Translations under genes and position numbers: made by a program | Assembly (NCBI RefSeq): GCF_049651205.1 | Contig: NZ_JBASBR010000018.1 | Span: 1 to 64,000 of the forward strand | From: Castellaniella sp049651205 | GTDB lineage: Bacteria > Pseudomonadota > Gammaproteobacteria > Burkholderiales > Burkholderiaceae_B | DNA: 64,000 nucleotides | Reading direction: 5' to 3' | The notes under the pieces: generated by a model | What the model was told of the DNA's origin: nothing | Database searches by the model: none | What the model saw: only the letters and a program-made list of their open reading frames with translations | In this document: piece after piece, positions 35,824-43,926 of the stretch | Layout of the letters: each line of letters starts with the position of its first letter | Position numbering within the stretch: position 1 is the stretch's first letter

Positions 35824-36815
35824 ATCAAACTGCCACCCCCCCGACGCGTCTGAAAACGTCGGCGATGATCGCCTCGATTGCCTCAGAAGGACAGGCCACA
35901 AAGTCTGCGCCCTTTGGGCATGCACTGGTCGAGCTTGCCCGGCAAAAGCCCGAAATTGTCGGTTTGACAGGTGATCTGGCCAAATACACGGATTTGCATG
36001 TGTTTGCCGCTGCATTTCCAGAGCGCTTTTATCAAATGGGTATGGCTGAGCAACTGTTGGTTGCTGCTGCGGGTGGTATGGCCAAGGAAGGCCTGCAGCC
36101 CTTTGTGACTTCTTACGCGGTTTTTGCCACCCGGCGTGCTTACGACTTCATCCACCAGATCATTGCCGAGGAGCACCTGGATGTGAAGCTGTGCTGCGCG
36201 CTGCCGGGCTTGACCACGGGCTATGGCCCCAGCCATCAGGCGACAGAGGACGTCGCCATGATGCGAGCCATCCCCGGCCTGACTATTGTGGACCCCTGCG
36301 ATGCGCTGGATATCGAGCAGGCGGTGCCCGCCATCTCTGCACATAAGGGGCCGGTTTACATGCGTCTCCTGCGTGGCAATGTTCCGGTGGTGCTGGATGA
36401 GTACGACTACAAATTCGAGCTGGGCAAAGCCAAGTTGTTGCGGGATGGCCGGGATGTACTGGTGATTTCCAGCGGCCTCATGACAATGCGGGCCCTGGAG
36501 ACGGCACAGCAGTTGCAAGGCAGTGTTGATGTGGCTGTGTTGCATGTGCCCACGATCAAACCGCTGGATGAAGCCACCATTTTGCATGAGGTGCGGCGCA
36601 GTGACCGTCTGGTTGTCGTCGCAGAAAACCACTCTGTGGTCGGTGGGCTCGGAGAGTCTGTGGCCAGTTTGCTGTTAAAGGCTCGCTTGGCACCTGCGTT
36701 TCATCAGATTGGTTTGCCCGATCAATTTCTGGACGCCGGCGCTTTGCCGACACTCCATGATCGTTACGGTATATCCAGTCAGGCATTTGCAAAATCCATT
36801 CAGTCCTGGCTTTAA
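35820..36815 (+). CDS. Transketolase, C-terminal subunit
   Basis: The 331-residue partner carries the pyrimidine-binding domain ('VGLTGDLAKYTDLHVFAAAF', 'FYQMGMAEQLLVAAAGGMA', 'TSYAVFATRRAYDFI') and the transketolase C domain ('DVLVISSGLMTMRALETAQQ', 'VAENHSVVGGLGESVA'). The Glu in 'MGMAEQ' corresponds to the catalytic glutamate that activates thiamine diphosphate. It is translationally coupled to the N-terminal subunit by ATGA. About 86 nt separate it from the TRAP binding protein. The exact donor and acceptor are unknown. Confidence 0.92.
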   Translation: MNQTATPPTRLKTSAMIASIASEGQATKSAPFGHALVELARQKPEIVGLTGDLAKYTDLHVFAAAFPERFYQMGMAEQLLVAAAGGMAKEGLQPFVTSYAVFATRRAYDFIHQIIAEEHLDVKLCCALPGLTTGYGPSHQATEDVAMMRAIPGLTIVDPCDALDIEQAVPAISAHKGPVYMRLLRGNVPVVLDEYDYKFELGKAKLLRDGRDVLVISSGLMTMRALETAQQLQGSVDVAVLHVPTIKPLDEATILHEVRRSDRLVVVAENHSVVGGLGESVASLLLKARLAPAFHQIGLPDQFLDAGALPTLHDRYGISSQAFAKSIQSWL

Positions 36816-36901
36816 TCAGCGTTTCTTTTTAATGCAGCCCTCTTTTTTACCGTTTTAATTTGGCTGATAGCCATTCGTAATTTACCCGTGAGGAGACAAT
36901 C

Positions 36902-37900
36902 ATGAGAATTTCACGACGCCAATTCATGCATACCTTGGGTGGTGCAGCCACCATTGCTGCGACACCTCTGTGGATGTCTCAAGCCCATGCAGCTACCACG
37001 CTTACTTTGGGGCACGGCGCAGCGCCCGGTAATCCCCGGTCGATCGGAGCCGAAAAATTTGCGGCCTTGGTAGCGGAAAAAACTGGCGGCAGCGTCAAGA
37101 TCAATGTGGCCGGCTCAGAACAGCTGGGCAACGACGTGGCGATGCTGACCAGCCTGCGCACCGGTGTGCTGGATTTCACCATCAATAGTCAGGGCGCCAC
37201 AGGCGGGGTTGTTCCGGAGATTAATGCGCTGGGGCTGCCTTTCCTGTTTGATAGCGCGAGCCATGCCTATCAGATCCTGCAAACGGATATTGGTGCTGAT
37301 CTTGCCGCACGGATGGAGGCGAAAGGTCTGGTTCTGCTGGATTGGTGGGATAACGGTGTGCGGCAGATCAGCAACAGCCAGCGGCCCGTTCATGAGCCCA
37401 AGGATTTGTCGGGGATGAAGATCCGCACGCCAGCAGATGCCATGACCATCGATATTTTCAAGGCATTGGGCGCAGCCACCGAACAGATCGCGTTCAGTGA
37501 ACTGTACATTGCCTTGCAGCAAGGTGTGGTGGATGGTCAGGAAAATCCGTTGGCCAATATTGCCAGTTCGAAAATCTACGAAGTCACGCCTTATATCAGT
37601 CTGTCAGCCCATAAATGGGAGAGCACGCCGTTTCTGATGTCCCGGATGGCCCAGGGGCGCCTGAAGGATGCAGAGAGGCAGGCCGTGCGTGAAGCTGCCC
37701 GGGAAGCGGGGGATCTGCAGCGCGGACTGATGCAAGAGGCAGATAAAAAATACTTGGCGCAGTTCGAGGCAGATCCCAGCATTAAGGTCAATCCCGTGGA
37801 TCGTGCCGCATTCAAAAAGGCAACCGCGCCGGTCGCGGCCGAATGGCAGGCCAAGCCGTTTGGTGACTTCGTCAAGAAACTCATCACCGCAGCCGGGTAA
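36902..37900 (+). CDS. TRAP transporter substrate-binding protein, DctP family
   Basis: A 332-residue periplasmic binding protein. The N terminus has a twin-arginine-like signal, 'SRRQFMHTLGG', a hydrophobic stretch and an AHA cleavage site near residue 30. The mature part shows DctP hallmarks: 'FAALVAEKTGGSVKINVAGS', 'LPFLFDSASHAYQIL', 'MKIRTPADAMTIDIFKALGA', where the Arg binds the ligand carboxylate in this family, and 'GVVDGQENPLANI'. A carboxylate ligand is therefore likely. GAGGAG precedes the ATG. The stop overlaps the dctQ start as TAATG. Confidence 0.92.
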   Translation: MRISRRQFMHTLGGAATIAATPLWMSQAHAATTLTLGHGAAPGNPRSIGAEKFAALVAEKTGGSVKINVAGSEQLGNDVAMLTSLRTGVLDFTINSQGATGGVVPEINALGLPFLFDSASHAYQILQTDIGADLAARMEAKGLVLLDWWDNGVRQISNSQRPVHEPKDLSGMKIRTPADAMTIDIFKALGAATEQIAFSELYIALQQGVVDGQENPLANIASSKIYEVTPYISLSAHKWESTPFLMSRMAQGRLKDAERQAVREAAREAGDLQRGLMQEADKKYLAQFEADPSIKVNPVDRAAFKKATAPVAAEWQAKPFGDFVKKLITAAG

Positions 37901-38496
37901 TGGGCGCGGCCATGAAGCGCGAGTCCTCACTTGTGGGGCTGTCCACCCGGGGTGGCCGGGTGGGTGAACCCTGGTTTTTGGGTATTTCAGCCACCTGCAA
38001 CGCCTGGATCGCCAAGGTTTGCGAGCTTCTGGTTATGGCAACCACGGTAATTTTGCTAGTACTGTTAGGCGTTAATGTGGCCGTGCGCTATGTATTTGAG
38101 GCGGGTGGCATTGAGTGGATCAGCGAGGTGCCCGCCCAATTGTTTCCGTGGATGATCGCCGGTGGCATTGTGATGGCCACTCAGCGTGGTGGCCATATTG
38201 CAGTTGATTTTGCCTATAAGTTGGTGGGTGATCGTGGCGGGCGGTGGCTGGCGATAAGTATTCAGGCTTTGGTGTCCGTGGCCTATGGGGTGCTGTTTGT
38301 GGTGGCCTGGCAGGTGGCTGACATTGTTGCGATCGAACGCAGCCCGCTGCTGGGCATTTCCGGCAGCTGGGGGTACTACGCCCTGATGTTTGCCGCTGCC
38401 GGCACCAGTCTGGCCAGCCTTAATATCCTGCTGCGTGTTGCAGTGTATGGCACGCAAGCCCTGCCGCAGCCTAATCCTGAGGAGAGTCCGACATGA
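37900..38496 (+). CDS. TRAP transporter small permease, DctQ family
   Basis: A 198-residue membrane protein with four hydrophobic helices (about residues 42-62, 78-98, 118-140 and 156-176), the DctQ topology. Marks include 'NVAVRYVFEAGGIEWISEVP' and 'GGHIAVDF'. The first ATG overlaps the dctP stop by one base; a second ATG 12 nt on (MKRESS) is equally plausible. It ends in an ATGA overlap with dctM. Confidence 0.88.
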   Translation: MGAAMKRESSLVGLSTRGGRVGEPWFLGISATCNAWIAKVCELLVMATTVILLVLLGVNVAVRYVFEAGGIEWISEVPAQLFPWMIAGGIVMATQRGGHIAVDFAYKLVGDRGGRWLAISIQALVSVAYGVLFVVAWQVADIVAIERSPLLGISGSWGYYALMFAAAGTSLASLNILLRVAVYGTQALPQPNPEESPT

Positions 38497-39752
38497 TGAT
38501 GACACTCAGTCTGGTGTTTTTCGCCTTGCTATTTCTTGCCGTGCCAGTAGGCCATGTGCTGGTGGTGGCCTCTGGTATTGCAGTGGGTACGTCAGATTTC
38601 CCGCCGCTCATGGTGATTGCCCAGCAGATGTTTGCCCCCACGCAATCATTTCCCATGCTGGCATTGCCCTTCTTTATTCTGGCTGGTAGCTTGATGATGA
38701 GTGGCGAGTTGGGGCAAAATCTTATTGGCTTTGCGACCTCGCTGGTTCAACGTTATCGAGGTGGTCTGGGTTCGGTTTCGGTTGTTGGGTCTGCTGTTTT
38801 TGGTGGTGTTTCAGGATCGGCTGTGGCCGATGCGACCGCACTGGGGTCCATGCTGATTCCCTGGCAGCAAAAAGAGGGCTATCCAGCCGGCTTTACGGCG
38901 GCCAACAATGCGGCATCGGCCATGATCGCTGTCCTGATCCCGCCGTCGATTCCATTGATTCTCTACTCGCTGGTTTCGGGTGAATCCATCAGTTCGTTGT
39001 TTTTTGCTGGTGTCTTGCCCGGGCTGATGCTGACCGCTGTGTTTGTCCTGGTCTGCAATTTGTCGGCACGGTTTCGTGGATTCCCGTATCAGCCGGCTGC
39101 ATTTGATTGGCCACGGTTTCGTCGCCTCTTTTGGCAGGCCTTGCCGGCCCTGGCCTTGCCGGTGATGATTCTGGTGTTGCTGCGCTTTGGGATCGCAACA
39201 CCCACCGAGGTCTCCGTGCTGGCTACGCTATACGCCCTGGCGATGGGGGTGTTTGTTTACCGGGATATGAGCTGGGCTCGCTTTCGCGTCGCAGTGAGCA
39301 GTGCCGGAGTTTCAACCGGCGTGGTGATGCTGGTGATCATGGGCTCGTCTGCCGTGGGTTGGCTGGCCACATATGCCCAGATTCCGCAAAGTTTTGCGGC
39401 TTGGTGTGTAGAAACCTTGCAAGATCCATGGCTGATTATCCTGGCCATGAACGGCATCATGCTGGTGGTTGGCATGTTCATCGATTTGCCGGCAGCCATC
39501 TTGCTGTTGGGCCCTATCTTTGTACCTTTGGCGCAAACCATTGGCCTGGATACGCTGCAACTGGGCTTGATGATGGTACTTAATTTAAGTATCGGCCTGT
39601 TTACACCGCCGGTGGGTACCACGCTGTTTATTTCCAGCACGATTGCGCGTGTGTCCATTATCACGGCCTCGCGGGAACTTATCCCGTTCTATTTGGCCAC
39701 CCTGCTGATTTTGGGTTTGTTCAGCTACGTGCCGTACTTGACGCTGCATTGA
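38493..39752 (+). CDS. TRAP transporter large permease, DctM family
   Basis: The 419-residue main transport subunit, with about 12 membrane segments. Diagnostic motifs are 'FFILAGSLMMSGELGQNLI', 'GSAVFGGVSGSAVADATALG', 'AANNAASAMIAVLIPPSIPL' and 'GLFTPPVGTTLFISS'. It uses the sodium gradient to move the ligand delivered by DctP. The gene ends the island; it converges on mgtE, with 19 nt between stops and no obvious terminator. Confidence 0.93.
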   Translation: MMMTLSLVFFALLFLAVPVGHVLVVASGIAVGTSDFPPLMVIAQQMFAPTQSFPMLALPFFILAGSLMMSGELGQNLIGFATSLVQRYRGGLGSVSVVGSAVFGGVSGSAVADATALGSMLIPWQQKEGYPAGFTAANNAASAMIAVLIPPSIPLILYSLVSGESISSLFFAGVLPGLMLTAVFVLVCNLSARFRGFPYQPAAFDWPRFRRLFWQALPALALPVMILVLLRFGIATPTEVSVLATLYALAMGVFVYRDMSWARFRVAVSSAGVSTGVVMLVIMGSSAVGWLATYAQIPQSFAAWCVETLQDPWLIILAMNGIMLVVGMFIDLPAAILLLGPIFVPLAQTIGLDTLQLGLMMVLNLSIGLFTPPVGTTLFISSTIARVSIITASRELIPFYLATLLILGLFSYVPYLTLH

Positions 39753-39771
39753 TGCATGAGGCCTGGGGCGG

Positions 39772-41256
39772 CTACAGCAAAAAGATGGTGGCCAGCCCCA
39801 GAAACAGAAAGAACCCCAGCGAGTCAGTGGCGAAAGTGAGTAAAACGGATGACCCCACTGCGGGGTCTTTGCCAAAACGGTCGCGCAGTAGTGGGATAAG
39901 CACGCCCAGGGTGGCGCCAATCAGCATGTTGCCTACCATGGCGGCCATCATCACGGCGGCGATGGCGTAGGAGTCTGAGATCACCCAGGCAAAGGTGGCG
40001 GCTACCAGGCTGCCACAGGCGCCCACTAAAAAGGTAACCTGCAGCTCACGCTTGACCAGTTGCCAGATGTTGGCACCGGTGACGCGGCCGGTGGCCATGG
40101 CACGGATGATCATGGTCATGGTCTGGTTGCCGGAGTTTCCGCCGATACCGGCGACGATGGACATCAGAAATGCCAGGATCACGATGTGGCTGACGGTGTC
40201 CTCGAAGCGCGAGGCCACCAAAGATGCAATCGAGGCAGTGCATAAGTTGACCAGCAGCCAGGGGGCGCGGTTGCGCAGGGCCGAGAGCACGGGTGCGAAG
40301 ATGTCTTCTTCTTGCAGGCCTGCCCGGGAGAGTTCTTGCTCTTGGGAGTCTTCCTGCAGCACGTCCACGACTTCGTCGATGGTGACACGGCCAATCAGGC
40401 GGCCTTGTTCGTCTACAACCGGGGCGGACACAAGGTCATAGCGCTCGAAGGCACTGGCGGCATCGGCATCTGAGTCTGTGGGGTTGAGGCTCAGGACGTC
40501 GGGCTCCATGACGGCGTTGACCAGCGTCTCGGGCTCGCTCAGCAGCAGGCGTGATAGCGACAGGGTGCCGCGCAGCTGGTCGGCGCGATCCACCACAAAG
40601 ATTTGGTCGGTGTGGTCGGGGAGCTCGTGCAGGCGCCGCAAGTAGCGTAAAACGACCTCAAGGGTAACGTCTTCACGCACGCGCACCATGTCGAAGTCCA
40701 TGATGGCCCCGACGGTGTCTTCGGGGTAGCCCATGGCCGCAATCAGCTGGGCACGTTCGGCGTCGGTAAGGCCTTTTTGAACCTCGGCGATGACGTCCGG
40801 TGGCAGATCGGGGGCGAGATCGGCGATCTCGTCGGCGTCCATGTTGCCGGTAGCCGCGATGAGGTCGGCATGATCCATGGACTCGATCAGCGACTCGCGA
40901 ACCCAGTCTTCGACTTCCAGTAGAACGTCGGCGTCGTATTCCTGGCTGACCAGTTGCCAGATGGCCTGGCGCTGGGTGATGGGCAGGGATTCGAGGATGA
41001 AGGCGATATCGGCCGGATGCAACGCGTTGACGATCTGGCGGATTTCGTCTTCGTGCTGGCGCTGCAACATGCCTTCGAGCAGGTTCGAGCCGTCTTCGTC
41101 CTCGCCTTCATGCTGGCGCTGGGCGAGTACGTCCACCACCTCCTGGCGCTTCAGGATGGACTGAAGTTCCTGCAGGGCCAGTTGGGCGTCCTCGGGATCC
41201 AGCCGGCGCGGGATCACGACAGGGTTTGGGGTCTCGGCAACCTGGGGATCGACCAT
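39772..41256 (-). CDS. mgtE: Magnesium transporter MgtE
   Basis: A 494-residue magnesium channel. It has a large N-terminal cytoplasmic MgtE_N domain (about residues 40-165, 'HPADIAFILESLP' and 'DEIADLAPDLPPDVI'), two CBS domains (about 170-295) that sense magnesium, and a C-terminal membrane part of five helices starting near 'APWLLVNLCTASIASLVAS'. The pore motif is 'GGNSGNQTMTMIIRAMATG'. The start lies 7 nt after the stop of the thioesterase gene, so the two are probably cotranscribed. No magnesium riboswitch is seen ahead of it. Confidence 0.94.
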   Translation of the reverse strand: MVDPQVAETPNPVVIPRRLDPEDAQLALQELQSILKRQEVVDVLAQRQHEGEDEDGSNLLEGMLQRQHEDEIRQIVNALHPADIAFILESLPITQRQAIWQLVSQEYDADVLLEVEDWVRESLIESMDHADLIAATGNMDADEIADLAPDLPPDVIAEVQKGLTDAERAQLIAAMGYPEDTVGAIMDFDMVRVREDVTLEVVLRYLRRLHELPDHTDQIFVVDRADQLRGTLSLSRLLLSEPETLVNAVMEPDVLSLNPTDSDADAASAFERYDLVSAPVVDEQGRLIGRVTIDEVVDVLQEDSQEQELSRAGLQEEDIFAPVLSALRNRAPWLLVNLCTASIASLVASRFEDTVSHIVILAFLMSIVAGIGGNSGNQTMTMIIRAMATGRVTGANIWQLVKRELQVTFLVGACGSLVAATFAWVISDSYAIAAVMMAAMVGNMLIGATLGVLIPLLRDRFGKDPAVGSSVLLTFATDSLGFFLFLGLATIFLL

Positions 41257-41263
41257 CGGAATC

Positions 41264-41656
41264 TCAGATTGGAGGAAGGGGCCGGCTGTGGCGTTGCTCG
41301 TCGGTGGCTACGTAGGTGAGTGTGGCTTCGGTGACTTTGACCACTTCGGCCTCCAGACGTTGACGCTCGGCATAGACTTCGACGGAAACGGTGATCGAGG
41401 TGCGTCCGGTTTTAAGGATGGTGGCGTAAAAGCTCAGCAAATCGCCTACAAAAACCGGGTTCTTGAATAAAAATGCATTGACGGCCACAGTGGCGACCCG
41501 GCCGGCTGCCCGGCGGGTTGCCGGGATGGAGCCCGCAATATCTACCTGGGACATGATCCAGCCGCCAAAGACGTCGCCATGGATGTTGGCGTCGGCAGGC
41601 ATGGGCATGACACGCAAAACAGCCGGGTGGTCGTGCGGAGGCAGGGTCGTTGACAT
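41264..41656 (-). CDS. Acyl-CoA thioesterase, YciA-type hotdog fold
   Basis: A 130-residue single hotdog domain. The motif 'DANIHGDVFGGWIMSQVDIA' contains the Asn/Asp-type active-site residues of the YciA/BFIT class, followed by 'VAVNAFLFKNPVFVGDLLSF' and 'EATLTYVA'. Such enzymes hydrolyse a range of acyl-CoAs in the cytoplasm and form hexamers. It leads a likely two-gene unit with mgtE; the functional link is unclear. Confidence 0.9.
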   Translation of the reverse strand: MSTTLPPHDHPAVLRVMPMPADANIHGDVFGGWIMSQVDIAGSIPATRRAAGRVATVAVNAFLFKNPVFVGDLLSFYATILKTGRTSITVSVEVYAERQRLEAEVVKVTEATLTYVATDEQRHSRPLPPI

Positions 41657-41792
41657 GGTGTCCTCGGTATCAGCGTGGGTGACAGGCAGGCCGGGTGAGT
41701 GGGTGGTGAAGGCCTGCCGCGCGTATTTTACGTGAAGCCCGTGGCCGGCGTGCAGATCTGTGGGGGGTGCCGTGTACGGGGCAATGCCGGGA

Positions 41793-42992
41793 TCAGCTGC
41801 CTGTGAGATATCGGTGTGTCAGCATCACCCAGTAGGCTGCGCCCAGCGGGATGAGGCTGTCGTTGAAATCGTAGCTGCCGTTGTGCAGGGTGCAAGGCCC
41901 CAGCCCATGGCCCGCGCTGCGATGGTCGCCGTCGCCGTTGCCGATCCAGATATAGCAACCGGGTTTTTCGAGGAGCATGAAGGCGAAGTCCTCGGCACCC
42001 ATGGAGGGGCGTACGTCGGCCAGCACGCACTCGGCACCGACGAGTTCGGTGAGAACTCGTGTACTAAGGGCTGTTTCGGCCGGGTGGTTGATGGTGGGCG
42101 GGTATTCGCGGCTGAAATGAAACTGTGCCGTGCAGCCCATGGCCTGGGCCAAGTGCTGGGTGATGTCACGCATGCGTGATTCGATCAGATCAAGCACGGG
42201 GGTGCTGAGTGTGCGGACGGTGCCGCGCAAGACAGCTTCGTCGGGGATGACGTTGTCGGCCGAGCCAGTGTGAATCTGCGTGACGCTGATGACGCCCGCA
42301 TCAAGGGGATCCTGGTTGCGGGTGAGAATGGTTTGAAATGCCAGGGTGAGCTGTGCGGCGGCGACGACGGGGTCGATGCCCAGGTGCGGCATGGCGCCAT
42401 GCGCGCCCTTGCCTTGCAAGGTGATGTCAAAGCGGTTGCTGGAGGCCATGATGGGGCCTTCGGTAAGCCCGAAGCTGCCCACTGGGATCCCCGGCCAGTT
42501 GTGCATGCCAAAGACGGCATCCATGGGAAATTGCTCGAACAGGCCGTCCTGGATCATGCGCTGGGCGCCGCCACCGGCTTCTTCGGCAGGTTGAAAAATC
42601 ACGTGCACGGAGCCTGGAAAATGACGGTTTTCGGCTAGATAGCGGGCAGCTGCCAGCAGCATGGCGGTGTGGCCATCGTGGCCGCAGGCGTGCATGACGC
42701 CAGGGTTTTGGCTGGCGTGGGCAAAGGTGTTGCTCTCGGGCATGGGCAGGGCGTCGAGATCGGCGCGCAGCCCGATGGAGGGGCCGGGTGCATCGCCTGT
42801 GATGCGCCCCACCACGCCGGTGTCGCCCAGACCTGTGTGGGTGTCGATGCCCCAAGATTCGAGCAATTGTGCCACAGTGCCGGCAGTGCGGGTTTCCTGG
42901 AAGGCGAGCTCTGGCCAGGCATGGATGGACCGTCGGATGTCGGTCATGTCGGGCAACCAGTGATTCAGCGTGTCGAGAAGAGCTTGTTTCAT
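41793..42992 (-). CDS. M20 family amidohydrolase (hippurate hydrolase-like)
   Basis: A 399-residue cytoplasmic metallohydrolase of the M20D class. Metal-binding motifs are 'MHACGHDGHTAMLLAAARYL' and the catalytic Glu pair in 'PAEEAGGGAQRMI', with 'GMHNWPGIPVGSF' and the dimerisation domain 'GKGAHGAMPHLGIDPVVAA'. A late His ligand is missing from the spot of the usual 'HxxxF' but appears within 'YDFNDSLIPLGAAYWV', as is variable in the family. N-acyl amino acids are typical substrates; the actual one is not known. The start overlaps the stop of the phosphatase gene, so they form one unit. Confidence 0.9.
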   Translation of the reverse strand: MKQALLDTLNHWLPDMTDIRRSIHAWPELAFQETRTAGTVAQLLESWGIDTHTGLGDTGVVGRITGDAPGPSIGLRADLDALPMPESNTFAHASQNPGVMHACGHDGHTAMLLAAARYLAENRHFPGSVHVIFQPAEEAGGGAQRMIQDGLFEQFPMDAVFGMHNWPGIPVGSFGLTEGPIMASSNRFDITLQGKGAHGAMPHLGIDPVVAAAQLTLAFQTILTRNQDPLDAGVISVTQIHTGSADNVIPDEAVLRGTVRTLSTPVLDLIESRMRDITQHLAQAMGCTAQFHFSREYPPTINHPAETALSTRVLTELVGAECVLADVRPSMGAEDFAFMLLEKPGCYIWIGNGDGDHRSAGHGLGPCTLHNGSYDFNDSLIPLGAAYWVMLTHRYLTGS

Positions 42993-43828
42993 AGGTGTTT
43001 ACTGATCAGAGTGTCAAGGGCCAGGGCGAGATGTGTGTTGCTTGCCATGACGTAGCCGCCCTTGGGCCAGGGATCTTGCCGATGGATGTCTTCGCAGACG
43101 CCCCCGGCGGCACGCACAATGGCGCAACCAGCGGCCACGTCCCAGGGGGCCAGACCCATTTCCCAGTATCCATCGTAGCGCCCGCAGGCCGTCCAGGCCA
43201 GATCCAGCGAAGCCGCCCCCAGGCGGCGCACGCCACGGGTCTGATGCATGGCATCGATGAATCCGGGCATGTATTGCGATTCGAAGGAAAAGTCGCGGAA
43301 AGGAAATCCGGTGGCCAATACAGCTTGATCGAGCGTCCTGGTGCTGGAGCACTGGATGCGTCGGCCGTTCAGCCAGGCGCCGATGCCGTGCAGCGCAGAA
43401 AAGAGCTCCTGGCGGTTGGGGTCGTAGATGACACCGATGAGTGGGGTGTCCTGGGCTAGCGGGTGACCGCCGTCAGGGCAGCATCCTGCATGGCCGATCA
43501 GGGCAATGGAGACGGCATAGTGGGGGATGCCGCTGAGAAAATTGGTGGTGCCGTCCAGGGGGTCGATGCACCAGGTTACGTGCTCGCCGGGTTGGCCGCC
43601 GGATTCTTCGGCGATGATGCCCGCCTCGGAGGTGCGCTCGCGCAGCACGGCGATGATCGCCTGCTCGGCCTCGCGGTCGGCCTGTGACACCAGATCGTTG
43701 CGTTGCTTGGTGTCAATGACGAGATCAGAGCGGTGCAGCGCGTGAGTTTGTAAAATGGCTGCTGCTGCGTGGGCGGCTGTGACAGCAGCGTCCAGGTAGT
43801 CAGCCGACAAGAGATGCGTTGTCAACAT
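42989..43828 (-). CDS. Inositol monophosphatase family protein
   Basis: A 279-residue magnesium-dependent phosphatase of the IMPase/FBPase/CysQ fold. Metal and catalytic motifs are 'IAEESGG', 'IDPLDGTTNFLSGIPHYAVS' and 'APWDVAAGCAIVRAAGG'. Substrate may be inositol phosphate, histidinol phosphate or another small phosphate ester; the sequence does not decide. The ATG at 43828 gives MLTTHLLSADYLDAAVTAA. The frame is open much further upstream, but that part lies antisense to mnmC. It overlaps the M20 gene by 4 nt. Confidence 0.9.
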   Translation of the reverse strand: MLTTHLLSADYLDAAVTAAHAAAAILQTHALHRSDLVIDTKQRNDLVSQADREAEQAIIAVLRERTSEAGIIAEESGGQPGEHVTWCIDPLDGTTNFLSGIPHYAVSIALIGHAGCCPDGGHPLAQDTPLIGVIYDPNRQELFSALHGIGAWLNGRRIQCSSTRTLDQAVLATGFPFRDFSFESQYMPGFIDAMHQTRGVRRLGAASLDLAWTACGRYDGYWEMGLAPWDVAAGCAIVRAAGGVCEDIHRQDPWPKGGYVMASNTHLALALDTLISKHL

Positions 43829-43926
43829 GTGAGTCTCTGTCCTGTACTGCGCCTGTGGGGCCGCCAATCGGCCGCATGCGGCGTGTGGTTCATTGTACGT
43901 GAGCAACCTCTCCCAAGTATCCCTGC

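Noticed and set aside
34183..39752. Assignment of the TRAP and transketolase island to the sulfoquinovose transketolase pathway
   Set aside because: No sulfoquinovosidase, isomerase or sulfoacetaldehyde-handling gene is present, so the specific pathway is not supported.
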